From positions 1 through 25,485 of IMG/VR virus record IMGVR_UViG_3300006752_000198: a stretch of 25,485 bases of DNA; one strand, given 5' to 3'. Below are positions 8,226 to 15,415 of this stretch, piece after piece. The translations under genes and the position numbers were made by a program. Under the pieces are notes generated by a model that saw nothing but the letters and a program-made list of their open reading frames with translations, did not search any database and was not told the DNA's origin. Each line of letters opens with the position of its first letter. Within the stretch, counting starts at the first letter, position 1. The DNA is from a virus.

Positions 8226-9098
8226 TTATTCATCACAAGGTACTTGGAATACATGACTTTCTTGCATCCTTGTTGCACCTAATGCCATTGAGTAATAAAC
8301 CTGTGTCGCATAAGACTTGTCATCTCTTTCAGTAATTTTTGCTTTTGGCTCAGCACCAATAGCTAATTTTACTGCGTCTTGAGTGAAACCAAAACACAAT
8401 CTGTCGTCTGTGTTTGTAGCATCATTGTTAAGTCTAGTTGACATAATGAACTCAAATCCTAAGAACGAATTAATATCGCCTTGAGCTAGAGCTTTAACTG
8501 TGTTGAAATCACTAGATTTAACTTCAGTTGTAGCTAATAGATCTTGGATTTGTTTCGGACCACACACAAAGTATCTTTTTAAAGATGGGTCTATATCGCC
8601 ATTGTCAAAGAAAAACTTAGTTTCTAAAAGTTTAGCAATAGTTAAACCATCAGTTTGTTGTGCAGTTGAGAACTTAGAAGATGAAGGTAAAGCAACCGCA
8701 GTTCCTCCAGCTACGCCTGTGTCTGCAGATCCACCTAAAGCAGAAATGATTTGATCGTCAATCGTTCTGTTCATAGCAGCTGCCGCAGCTTTTGCGTAGT
8801 TAGAAGTTGGGTCAACCAACATTCTTACTTTATCTAAGTCATCGATTAAATCAGCCCATTCAAAATCTGAAAGGCTAACTCTTCTTCTGCTGTGTGGTGT
8901 ATTTACTTGAGGAGTATCTCCGTGTCGAGTAGTTCTCGCTACAGCTGCTGTTGCTCCGATTTGATCGAAGAAAGCATTTTTTCCTCTAATAGTTTCCACA
9001 TCCACAGCACCTCTTAATTTACTTCCCATTTGTTGAGATAGCATCTGTACGTTAGAGCTATATTGTTCAACAAAAGAAGTAGTTATAGCAGTAGACAT
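8226..9098 (-). CDS. Major capsid protein (HK97-type fold expected)
   Basis: This 290-residue protein follows scaffold and precedes small head and tail genes. It has the look of podovirus major capsid proteins: an N-terminal region with FVEQYSSNVQMLSQQMGSKLRG, a loop-like segment with TRHGDTP and RRRVSL (residues ~57-75), then W.DLID.LDK.R and a helix rich in Ala with MNRTIDDQII. The second half contains GPKQIQDLL and INSFLGFEFIMSTRL, a common A-domain strand, and ends near QVYYSMALGATRMQ. A strong ribosome-binding site (AAGGAGA, seven bases before ATG) fits high expression. The gene has a 140-bp leader upstream. Confidence 0.88.
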   Translation of the reverse strand: MSTAITTSFVEQYSSNVQMLSQQMGSKLRGAVDVETIRGKNAFFDQIGATAAVARTTRHGDTPQVNTPHSRRRVSLSDFEWADLIDDLDKVRMLVDPTSNYAKAAAAAMNRTIDDQIISALGGSADTGVAGGTAVALPSSSKFSTAQQTDGLTIAKLLETKFFFDNGDIDPSLKRYFVCGPKQIQDLLATTEVKSSDFNTVKALAQGDINSFLGFEFIMSTRLNNDATNTDDRLCFGFTQDAVKLAIGAEPKAKITERDDKSYATQVYYSMALGATRMQESHVFQVPCDE

Positions 9099-9238
9099 AA
9101 TTGTCTCCTTCTTGGTTTGTGATTGTTAATTAAATCGGATGATTATCCTTACGGGTCGCTCCTCAATTTTAGATCTTCTGGATCCCAGGCTTTCCTGGTG
9201 TCAACTAGGGTCTTTCGATTATCCTAATAATTTTTTAG
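9099..9238 (-). promoter_or_regulatory. Capsid gene leader (140 bp) with weak hairpin and strong RBS
   Basis: This is the longest gap within the structural block. Read on the minus strand it holds a TTGACA hexamer (9199-9204) with no good -10 at normal spacing, a short CCAGG/CCTGG hairpin (9185-9198), a GAGGAG stretch and finally AAGGAGA before the capsid ATG. It probably sets high capsid expression. A promoter is possible but not demonstrated. Confidence 0.35.
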
Positions 9239-10078
9239 CTATACGTTATTCTTTTGTTCTCGTAAAGCCAAAACCTCTTCAACAGCAATTTGATGATTAG
9301 GATGATTTTTATCCCAATACGCAGAACCCGATTGTGTAAGTTCTCCAATTTGCTTTTCAATTTGATTTGGTGTCATGTAAGCTGGTCCAGATGCTTGAAC
9401 AATATTATCTTCTCCCATCTTATCAGCTAACGCAGCAAATGCTTTGATCATCATTGGATGATCTCCAATTTTAGAACCATCTTCTAAATGTGTATTTAAA
9501 AAATCAGCATCAACTACTTGCTTAGCAACACTAGCAGCTCTTGTTAGATTGTGGTCATAAGCTGCTCCCCATTCTTTTTTAAGATCTGATTGAGCTTGTT
9601 CTCTTGCAGCTACCGCTGTTGTTTCAGCACTATCCTCATCTTTAGCCACCATATCATTATAAAATTTAACGACACCTTCTGCTTGACTAGGAAGTAAACC
9701 AAGTTTGTGAGCTTGATCTGAAAAAACTTTTAGAGCTTCTTCATTAATATTTGTTTCTTCTCCTAAATTATATTTATATCCATCTGGAGTTTCTGGTCTG
9801 CCTAATTTTTCATATACAGCTTTCCAATCATCTTCAGTTGCAAATTTATTAGGTACAGGGATCTTATCGCCACCTACCATTTTTTGTGCATGAACATAAC
9901 TTTTTGCCAGGCTTTCAATATCTTTTATATTTTCTAAAGATTTGTCGGCTTTTAATTCATCAGAAAGACTTGCTTTCCAATCTGTGTTTGTTTCTGTTGG
10001 AGTTGTTTCTACAGGGTCTCCAGACAGTACCGAGTTAGTATTTTCAACTGGTGCTGCTACCTCTTGATTATCACTCAT
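9239..10078 (-). CDS. Capsid assembly/scaffold protein
   Basis: The 279-residue protein is acidic, with no Cys and long predicted helices, as usual for scaffolds. The first ~30 residues are Thr/Glu/Asn-rich and probably disordered. Family-like features are WKASLSDELKADKSLENIKDIESLAKSYVHAQKMVG split over residues ~33-70, then IPVPN and YEKLGRPETPDGY (~88-101), and a central helix with VVKFYND. The C-terminal region with WDKNHPNH and VEEVLALREQ would contact the capsid subunit. It sits directly before the capsid gene, as in T7 gp9/gp10. Its start shares the ATGA-type junction with the 70-aa gene. Confidence 0.88.
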   Translation of the reverse strand: MSDNQEVAAPVENTNSVLSGDPVETTPTETNTDWKASLSDELKADKSLENIKDIESLAKSYVHAQKMVGGDKIPVPNKFATEDDWKAVYEKLGRPETPDGYKYNLGEETNINEEALKVFSDQAHKLGLLPSQAEGVVKFYNDMVAKDEDSAETTAVAAREQAQSDLKKEWGAAYDHNLTRAASVAKQVVDADFLNTHLEDGSKIGDHPMMIKAFAALADKMGEDNIVQASGPAYMTPNQIEKQIGELTQSGSAYWDKNHPNHQIAVEEVLALREQKNNV

Positions 10079-10290
10079 TATTTCTCCTTTTTATTGAGCA
10101 TATTATTAATGAACAAGACTACTGATCTTGTTCCTTCTAAAAATGCGCTCTCATGGCTATCGCCTTTGATATGAGTAGTATTATGAAAGCTGCATCTTTT
10201 TTTTAAATCATCTAACACGCGTTCGCCTGCTTCAGATTTAAAAACTGTTTTATAGTCTACTTGTAATTGCTTAATATCTTTTTCTGTCAT
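10078..10290 (-). CDS. Bbp19-like small structural-module protein (70 aa)
   Basis: This 70-residue protein carries the pattern F.SEAGERVLDDLKKRCSF followed by HIKGD, then AFLEGTRSVVLFINNML. I recognise that as the small protein found next to portal and scaffold in BPP-1-like podoviruses (Bbp19-type). The family is thought to be a virion or head-completion accessory; its biochemistry is not known to me. It is a soluble helical protein with two conserved Cys/His-containing turns (RCSFHNTTH). It lies between portal and scaffold with single-base overlaps at both ends, so it is translated as part of the head operon. Confidence 0.75.
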   Translation of the reverse strand: MTEKDIKQLQVDYKTVFKSEAGERVLDDLKKRCSFHNTTHIKGDSHESAFLEGTRSVVLFINNMLNKKEK

Positions 10291-11885
10291 TACTCAACCG
10301 CCTTTAGCGCTGGAGCTATTTGACCAGCAGCCTCGGCAACTTGTTGAGCTTGTTGTAATTGTTGTTGTTCAATTTGCATTTCTTGTTTTTGTTGTTGTTG
10401 TTCTTGTACTTGTGCTTTTGATTTCATCATCTTAGCTGGTAAACCTAAAACATCTTTGATGTGATTAACTAAACCATCTATATCTACATAATCAAAAACT
10501 GGAGCTACATTTTGAAGAGATCCAAATATTTCTATTCCACGCATCACAGAAGATAACTCCTGGCTTTTTTGTGCTTTAGCTAATGGAGATACATATTCGA
10601 TTTCAATATCTTGTTCGCCTAGCATTTCTGGTATTGGTGGTAGTTTATTATTTTTTAATAATAAATTGAAAGCTCTAGTGATTAATGGTTGTAAGAACTC
10701 AGATTGCAATCTACCTAATACTGGACCAAGTAATCTCATCTTCTCTTCAGTTCTTTGCAAGACTTCAGTTGCGGTCATATTTTGACCCTGTACTGTCATT
10801 AACTGATCAACAAAAAAGTTTTCTCTAATAGCTTTTCTTCTTTGTTCTTCCATTTGTATACCTAAAGGATTATTGGATCCAATATTTAGTGGTTCAATTC
10901 TTTCTCTGGTTCCAGATCTATAGAAATTTAATCCGCCTGGTACAGTTCTAATAGGTAAGATAAAGCCATCATCGGGAACCATTAAAGGTGGGTCGATTTG
11001 TTTTTGTGCAGCTTTGATTGTAGTCTTACACATTGTATTTAACATTTTCGTATCAGGCAACGCGTTCATGGCTGGAGATCTTCCATAAATTTCGTTTGAT
11101 GAAGATTTTAAATAACGTGGTACAACGTACGGAAATTCTTTAAATCCACCTTCTCTTAAAATAGTTCCTGTCTCTTGATGAACATGACAAGAAATAAAAT
11201 CCATATTATCTTTATTGTCATAACCCATTGGATTATCTGATGGATGTACTGAATGAATGATAATACTATCATCGTATGGTTTGTTTTGTATAGCCTGTTC
11301 TAATGATCTAGGTAATACTGCATCTGGATACATCGCAGGTATATTTTTATTTTTAAGATGAAACTTTCTAACCAGGCAATCAACCATGCCTTTCTCATTT
11401 TCTGTTATAAAGATTTCTGAAATATGAATAGTTTTAAATCTTAAATCATCCTTAACATCATCTGTAATAAACATAGCTGAAGTACCAAATGCTAATAATT
11501 CATGGTACATTTCAAACACTTCTTGTTGAAAGTTAGATCTAGCAAATACTTGCTGCATAATCTTTGCGCTGCTTTCTAACCATTCATTTGCCTCATCATC
11601 CTGGTTTACGGCTTCATTTCTAAATTTAAGAACGAACCAAGGCGAAATTGTATTGGTTAGCATCCCATTTAGACTCGCTGAGAGCAATTCGAGCGCGTGC
11701 GTGGCAGTTCCATCATATAATTGATCATGCCTCTTATCGCCTTTCGTACGCCTTACTGTGATGTTTGATTTTCTAGGTAGGAAATAATCAGCTATATCTT
11801 GCCAATGATCTTCCCAGGTAGATCTTTGAGCTTTTAAAGTTTCGTATTTCTCAATAATTTGTTTTGCTTTTTTGTTGATAGCCAT
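10290..11885 (-). CDS. Portal (head-to-tail connector) protein
   Basis: The 531-residue protein matches the podovirus head-tail connector family. Signatures are the N-terminal helix with TWEDHWQDIADYFLPR (residues ~22-37), then LYDGTATHALELLSASLNG and SPWF.LKF, and later GRSPAMNALPD and the helix MTATEVLQRTEEKMR (~363-380). The portal forms the dodecameric ring at one vertex, holds the terminase during packaging and the tail afterwards. The C-terminal 44 residues are Gln-rich (several QQQ runs), a variable tail in this family. AGGAG within the end of the previous gene gives the ribosome-binding site. Order is terminase, two small genes, portal. Confidence 0.93.
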   Translation of the reverse strand: MAINKKAKQIIEKYETLKAQRSTWEDHWQDIADYFLPRKSNITVRRTKGDKRHDQLYDGTATHALELLSASLNGMLTNTISPWFVLKFRNEAVNQDDEANEWLESSAKIMQQVFARSNFQQEVFEMYHELLAFGTSAMFITDDVKDDLRFKTIHISEIFITENEKGMVDCLVRKFHLKNKNIPAMYPDAVLPRSLEQAIQNKPYDDSIIIHSVHPSDNPMGYDNKDNMDFISCHVHQETGTILREGGFKEFPYVVPRYLKSSSNEIYGRSPAMNALPDTKMLNTMCKTTIKAAQKQIDPPLMVPDDGFILPIRTVPGGLNFYRSGTRERIEPLNIGSNNPLGIQMEEQRRKAIRENFFVDQLMTVQGQNMTATEVLQRTEEKMRLLGPVLGRLQSEFLQPLITRAFNLLLKNNKLPPIPEMLGEQDIEIEYVSPLAKAQKSQELSSVMRGIEIFGSLQNVAPVFDYVDIDGLVNHIKDVLGLPAKMMKSKAQVQEQQQQKQEMQIEQQQLQQAQQVAEAAGQIAPALKAVE

Positions 11886-11886
11886 A

Positions 11887-12288
11887 TTAAGCTGCTCCTA
11901 ACTTTTTCTTTTTAATTACTAAATTATTATCTCCTAAACCTGCTGCTGAAGTGAGGATGTTTTCCGTTCTACCTTTTTTATTATTTTTAACAGTTGTTTC
12001 ATTATTCATTAATGTAGTGTCTGTTTTATCCGTAGATTGAGTAGATTGAGTAGATTGAGTAGATTGAGCTTGATCTATTTCCATTGTAGTTGGAGAAGAA
12101 GTTACTGATACAGGTTTTTCTTTTATTATTTTTGTATTACCACCTCTATTATCTCTCATATTTTTTTCATGGTCTGCTAAATTTTTTTGATTTTTTTTTC
12201 TTTTTTTTTCTTGTTCAGAAATAAAAAAACCTTCGTCAGCTCCTGTGTTTCCACCTCCGCTGTTTCCGCCTCCGCTTGCTCCACCCAT
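11887..12288 (-). CDS. Small protein with Gly-rich start, QST repeat and C-terminal ILT-AxGL motif (133 aa)
   Basis: The protein begins MGGASGGGNSGGGNTG, then a Lys-rich stretch, a Ser/Thr-rich middle with four QST units, and ends with GRTENILTSAAGLGDNN and KKKKLGAA. The last ~30 residues resemble those of the adjacent 83-aa protein, and similar GR.STILT..GL endings occur in small proteins next to phage portal genes, as I recall. The body looks disordered. Its final codons include AGGAG, which serves as ribosome-binding site for the portal gene. Function is unknown; a head or packaging accessory role is likely from position. Confidence 0.7.
   Translation of the reverse strand: MGGASGGGNSGGGNTGADEGFFISEQEKKRKKNQKNLADHEKNMRDNRGGNTKIIKEKPVSVTSSPTTMEIDQAQSTQSTQSTQSTDKTDTTLMNNETTVKNNKKGRTENILTSAAGLGDNNLVIKKKKLGAA
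12032..12067. repeat. Four tandem 9-bp repeats (GTAGATTGA)
   Basis: Four exact copies of GTAGATTGA stand head to tail inside the 133-aa gene. On the coding (minus) strand they encode a QST tripeptide repeat. Slippage would change length by whole codons without breaking the frame. Confidence 0.9.
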
Positions 12289-12289
12289 A

Positions 12290-12541
12290 TTAGTCTCCTA
12301 GTAAATATTTCTTTTTAATAATGCTGTCGTCATCTTCTAATCCGCTAGCATCAGTTAAAATTGTTGATTGTCTGCCTTTTCTTTTTCGCAAAACTTTTTC
12401 TCTTTTTTCAGCAACTTTTTTTTCTCTTTCCTTATCCTCAAATTTTGGGGGTTCTGGCAAAGGCGCAGGTTCTGGTATTGCTGGTAGCGCTGGCGCTTTT
12501 GGTACAAATGGTTTCATTATTTTTTTTACTACTCCACCCAT
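12290..12541 (-). CDS. Small protein with Pro-rich segment and C-terminal ILT-AxGL motif (83 aa)
   Basis: This 83-residue protein starts MGGVVKKIMKPFVP, has a Pro/Ala stretch (PALPAIPEPAPLPEPP, residues ~18-33), a highly charged helix (KEREKKVAEKREKVLRKRK) and the ending GRQSTILTDASGLEDDD plus KKKYLLGD. The end is clearly similar to that of the neighbouring 133-aa protein. A good GGAGA lies before the ATG. The gene sits between large terminase and portal, a place where many podoviruses keep such a small protein. Function unknown. The charged helix could contact DNA or terminase, which is inference. Confidence 0.72.
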   Translation of the reverse strand: MGGVVKKIMKPFVPKAPALPAIPEPAPLPEPPKFEDKEREKKVAEKREKVLRKRKGRQSTILTDASGLEDDDSIIKKKYLLGD

Positions 12542-12543
12542 AA

Positions 12544-13821
12544 TTAATCTCCGTGTATTGTGTATTCATTTACTGCAGTTTGTTGAGCTGCAATTTTTTT
12601 TCTTGGTAAATCAGTTATAGACATAGCCATATATCTTGCAGCATCGCACGCATGACTTGACCAATCTCTAACTGGTTTAGTTCCAAACATTTTCATTTTT
12701 TCGTTATATTTTCGATGGTACTGTCTAAGCGCATCTACCAGCGGTTTAGCTTGATCTGCATCAAACCAACACTTAGGTAAAAGCATTTTTAAACTGTGTA
12801 TACCTTCTTCTAAATTTAACTTAGGTAAAACTCTAAACCTAATTCCTAATTGGTAAGCGACTTCTTTCCTAGTCTTACCAGATGAGAATTCTGTAATTTC
12901 TAAATCCCATGGCGCATAGTGTTCGCCATAAACATAATCTTTATTCTTTACGACTTGAACATAATGCGGCAAGCCTTCTCGATTGTTTTCGTAATAATCA
13001 ATAATCAATATTTGGTTTCCCAATAATTGAAAAAAAATTATTACAGTTTGGTCATCGACCCCAAGATCCCATGCAGTATGAACTTCGAGAGCTGGATCAT
13101 AAGAAACTCTAGTAATCTGTTTATCTTCCTCGAGCTTTTTAATTATATCCCCATATATGGATCCCTCGATGTTTGCTATCCAATCGCACTCAAATTCTTG
13201 TTTATACTTTGTATCTCCCATCTGCGCTTTAGCAGCGTCTAACTCTTCTTGGTCGATAATATTTGTCTGGCTTGCTTTTGCTGTGTAAGCTAACCATTCT
13301 GGATCTCCCAAAGCATGTTGGTATAGATCATAGAAAATATTACTCATCCCCTGTGGAGTGGAAATAAAATACGCGAAACCCTTTCTGTCTGATAGAGCGG
13401 GTCTTAAAATTTCATTCCAAAGAACTGGGTTCATTTGGCTGCACTCGTCTATGCAAACTCCGTCAGCGTAGATCCCTCTAATTTTATCTGGATCTTCACT
13501 AGACAGTAAAGTTATTCTAGCGCCATTTGGTAAATCACAACGCAGCTCAGTTTCATTAAACGTAGTACCTGGAATACATCCAGCGTATTGTTTTAAATAA
13601 TCCCAACAAACCCTTTTGATTGAAACGAATGTTGGTCCAATCAAATAATATCTCGGGTTCTTTTTATCATTTGTTAGCGCCTTCTTTATAAGGTGCATAA
13701 TGATAAGAATACTTTTTCCAAATCGTCTATGACAATTTAGAACTGCAAATCTATGCTTATCCAATTCATTGTGCAGCATCGCCTGGAGCGGTCTCGGTGT
13801 ATATGGTATTTCTATGTGCAT
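12544..13821 (-). CDS. terL: Terminase large subunit
   Basis: This 425-residue protein is the DNA-packaging motor ATPase and nuclease. The N-terminal ATPase shows a Walker A-like CHRRFGKS (residues 30-37), Walker B GVCIDE (121-126) and the coupling motif STPQG (154-158). The C-terminal RNase H-like nuclease has HTAWDLGVDD (first Asp 252), PWD near residue 310 and HACDAARY (Asp 393). It works on the portal vertex with the small subunit to cut and pump phage DNA. Its start shares one base with the preceding small ORF. Length is near the lower end for the family, but all motifs are present. Confidence 0.96.
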   Translation of the reverse strand: MHIEIPYTPRPLQAMLHNELDKHRFAVLNCHRRFGKSILIIMHLIKKALTNDKKNPRYYLIGPTFVSIKRVCWDYLKQYAGCIPGTTFNETELRCDLPNGARITLLSSEDPDKIRGIYADGVCIDECSQMNPVLWNEILRPALSDRKGFAYFISTPQGMSNIFYDLYQHALGDPEWLAYTAKASQTNIIDQEELDAAKAQMGDTKYKQEFECDWIANIEGSIYGDIIKKLEEDKQITRVSYDPALEVHTAWDLGVDDQTVIIFFQLLGNQILIIDYYENNREGLPHYVQVVKNKDYVYGEHYAPWDLEITEFSSGKTRKEVAYQLGIRFRVLPKLNLEEGIHSLKMLLPKCWFDADQAKPLVDALRQYHRKYNEKMKMFGTKPVRDWSSHACDAARYMAMSITDLPRKKIAAQQTAVNEYTIHGD

Positions 13822-14015
13822 TAATGTAATGTGGGTAAGTCAGCCATATCCAATATTGAATTATATTCTATCCCCGAGTTTTTCATTAAATCCTTTACGA
13901 AACTGTTAGCGTGCCTGTCGTTATCAAAACCATTTAAGTGGATAACCAATCCGTTTGTATCTTCTGCCAAAAATACCATCGCAGTTATAAATTTATTTTT
14001 TTTATCGTTATCCAT
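13821..14015 (-). CDS. Small hypothetical protein upstream of terminase (64 aa)
   Basis: This 64-residue ORF ends in a TAATG junction with the terminase start, which supports translation. The sequence MDNDKKNKFITAMVFLAED, then GLVIHLNGFDND and a helix with ANSFVKDLMKNSG, suggests a small beta-beta-alpha protein. It is soluble and has no known family. It is the first gene after the 300-bp gap, so its mRNA would begin in or beyond that gap. No strong ribosome-binding site is seen (AGGAAGA lies about 24 nt upstream). Function unknown. Confidence 0.6.
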   Translation of the reverse strand: MDNDKKNKFITAMVFLAEDTNGLVIHLNGFDNDRHANSFVKDLMKNSGIEYNSILDMADLPTLH

Positions 14016-14081
14016 GTGTGTGTCTGTGGCTGTGTGTTGATCTTCCTATTTATATATACTTACAAAACGCGCCCAGGTTTC

Positions 14082-14093
14082 GGGGTATACCCC
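14082..14093. promoter_or_regulatory. Perfect 12-bp palindrome GGGGTATACCCC
   Basis: The sequence is its own reverse complement and lies in the gene-free stretch before the terminase operon. With no U-run beside it, a protein-binding site or packaging-related site is more likely than a terminator. It occurs in a GC-rich patch that contrasts with the surrounding AT-rich DNA. Confidence 0.4.
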
Positions 14094-14137
14094 CAAATGT
14101 TCCTGCTTTGTTCCGCTTTTTATATGCAAAAAACATG

Positions 14138-14162
14138 GTCGATAGGTAGAATACCTGTCGAC
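14138..14162 (-). terminator. Intrinsic-terminator-like hairpin reading leftward
   Basis: Two 11-nt arms (14138-14148 and 14152-14162) pair with one G-T type mismatch around a 3-nt loop. On the minus strand the stem is followed after CATG by six T residues. This is the layout of a Rho-independent terminator that would stop or attenuate transcripts coming from the small-terminase side before they reach the large terminase gene. The same dyad could also be an operator. Confidence 0.6.
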
Positions 14163-14324
14163 TATTAGCGTAAACATTAATCTTTTTAGCTATCGAACTG
14201 GTATCGAGAGTGTGCTGCGAGTTTAGAACTCCATATCGCGCGCCCGAGGATGACTGCGTTGGCTACGAAGAACCAACTTATCAACCAGTTCAGCAAACCA
14301 AACACTTAAAACAAATTCATATTA
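14163..14324. other. GC-rich gene-free region, candidate structured RNA or packaging/att site
   Basis: This part of the gap is visibly richer in G+C than its neighbours. Complementary arms GAACTGGT (14195-14202) and ACCAGTTC (14284-14291) could close a domain of about 97 nt. Inside it are GAGTT/AACTC (14219-14231) and GTTGG/CCAAC (14258-14277) hairpins. I could not fit a tRNA. A GTG-started 39-codon frame (minus, 14186-14305) with a hydrophobic segment also fits here but lacks a ribosome-binding site. What the region does is unknown. Confidence 0.4.
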
Positions 14325-14765
14325 TCAATCAGCTGCTGATAACTTCTTTGTATCTTGTTGATCCACTTGTTCAATAATTTCTTTAGCTTGTAATAAATCT
14401 TTTTTATCATCGCTCGGTCTCCCCCATGATATAGTCAATGTTGTATCTTGTTTTACTTCTTGTTTAGACTTCTCGCCAAATGTACTGCTCGCAAGTTTTG
14501 TTGCAAGCCATCGAATGTGGCTCCACTTCTCTCTCAAGAAATGTGTCTCTTGTGGTGTCTTTGGGATCTGCATATCTTCTGAGATCTGATCTAACAAAGT
14601 GAACACTCCAGTTTGCCTGGCGTTCATAATCTTTTTTTGTAACTCTTCATCCTCTCTACAATGCCTGTAGACAGTTGAAGTATCTGGCATCGATTTATCT
14701 TTACAGATCCTGGATAAAGGTTCTCCAAGTTCTAATCGTTTACAGATTTCTTCAGCTTGATCCAT
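14325..14765 (-). CDS. terS: Terminase small subunit (Sf6/P22-class HTH type)
   Basis: The 146-residue protein has an N-terminal helix-turn-helix for recognising packaging DNA: EEICKRLELGEPLSRICKD then MPDTSTVYRHCRED (residues ~4-38). It continues with helices of the oligomer core and the pattern REKWSHIRWLATKLASSTFGEKS (~80-102), close to the common small-terminase ending RKWLAAKL.P..YG. The C-terminus is charged and probably binds the large subunit. It overlaps the upstream HGG gene by 34 nt. It is separated from the large subunit by the small ORF and the structured gap, which is unusual spacing for a terminase pair. Confidence 0.85.
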   Translation of the reverse strand: MDQAEEICKRLELGEPLSRICKDKSMPDTSTVYRHCREDEELQKKIMNARQTGVFTLLDQISEDMQIPKTPQETHFLREKWSHIRWLATKLASSTFGEKSKQEVKQDTTLTISWGRPSDDKKDLLQAKEIIEQVDQQDTKKLSAAD

Positions 14766-14989
14766 GATAATAATTCTGCTTCAGTTTTATTTTTAAAAGG
14801 TTTTAAATTTTTTAATGCTTTTAATTTGCCTTCGATTGACGTTGGTCCTTCAGAGAACCCTCCATGATATTTACATCTATATTTTTTCGAAGTCTTTTGA
14901 TAATAACCTTTGCATCTACATTGTTTAGTGAAGTTACTAGATCTTGTGTAACTTTGGCATTGTATTTTGTGTAAAGGCTTACCTACCAC
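14732..14989 (-). CDS. Small Cys/His protein with HGG-x-S-x-GP motif (85 aa)
   Basis: This 85-residue protein starts at GTG 14989. It shows Cys24-Arg-Cys26 and Cys39-x-x-His42, followed by HGGFSEGPTSIEGKLKALK (residues 42-60). The HGG.S.GP.T.EG pattern after a Cys/His cluster is known to me from small phage proteins of unknown function that sit beside small terminase genes. The four ligands could bind zinc. The C-terminus is a Leu/Lys helix. Its 34-nt overlap with the small terminase implies coupled translation, so a packaging or DNA-contact role is reasonable but inferred. Confidence 0.7.
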   Translation of the reverse strand: MVGKPLHKIQCQSYTRSSNFTKQCRCKGYYQKTSKKYRCKYHGGFSEGPTSIEGKLKALKNLKPFKNKTEAELLSWIKLKKSVND

Positions 14990-15004
14990 AAGTTATCTTT
15001 CTCT

Positions 15005-15415
15005 TTATAAAAAATTGTCTATCTTGTCTACTGTTTGTTTATCCAAGCTAATTTCAAGATCCAAGATAGCAGCTCTGTATCGTTTCTTAATTGTAACTCG
15101 ATGGCAGCCAAATCGCTTGCCAAGGATAACCCAGGAATATCGCATAGCTCTCGCCCAGATTAGCCTTCGATCTTCTAATTTTGGGATCTTACCAAGTAAA
15201 TCAATAGCTATCTCCCAGCAGGTAATTTGTTTGGAATTAGCTCTTAATTTGAGCTTACCTTCCTTATTCCAATATCCATCATCTTTACGATCATAAGACA
15301 TTTCCAAAATATCGTACATTTCAGTTGCTTTAGGTTTTTTAACTCCTGGCATCAATCTTTCAGTAGTTCCAGCAATCTCAAACAATGTAACTAATTTATC
15401 AGTAATTATGCGCAT
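15005..15415 (-). CDS. DUF6362-like helix-turn-helix protein (136 aa)
   Basis: The 136-residue protein contains CWEIAIDLLGKIPKLEDR (residues ~66-83), RLIWARAMRYSWVILGKRFG and CHRVTIKKRYRAAILDLE (~104-121). A Trp/Arg-rich segment followed by a GKRFG.hR.T.KkRY turn looks like a DNA-binding helix-turn-helix, and the whole resembles the DUF6362 group in phages. Its ATG at 15415 overlaps the end of the previous gene by 10 nt. The place just ahead of the HGG and small terminase genes suggests a late-gene regulator or packaging helper. That role is inference. Confidence 0.7.
   Translation of the reverse strand: MRIITDKLVTLFEIAGTTERLMPGVKKPKATEMYDILEMSYDRKDDGYWNKEGKLKLRANSKQITCWEIAIDLLGKIPKLEDRRLIWARAMRYSWVILGKRFGCHRVTIKKRYRAAILDLEISLDKQTVDKIDNFL

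Noticed and set aside
9176-9204. Sigma70 promoter upstream of the capsid gene (minus-strand TTGACA)
   Set aside because: At 17-bp spacing the -10 position reads CCAGAA, and the nearest TAAAAT is 27 bp away.
12321-12620. Hydrophobic plus-strand frames opposite the small Pro-rich protein and terminase end
   Set aside because: The Phe/Leu runs are the reverse reading of Lys/Glu-rich codons on the minus strand; no start signals.
13831-14168. Plus-strand frames across the terminase-upstream ORF and the gap
   Set aside because: Antisense to a coupled gene and crossing palindromes; no ribosome-binding site or recognisable product.
14186-14305. GTG-started 39-codon minus-strand frame with a membrane-like segment
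   Set aside because: Not listed as a gene because there is no ribosome-binding site, the codons are unusually GC-rich, and the same bases form complementary arms. Kept as an alternative in the finding on this gap.
14163-14324. A tRNA gene in the GC-rich gap
   Set aside because: No acceptor stem, T-arm and anticodon arm could be fitted together on either strand.
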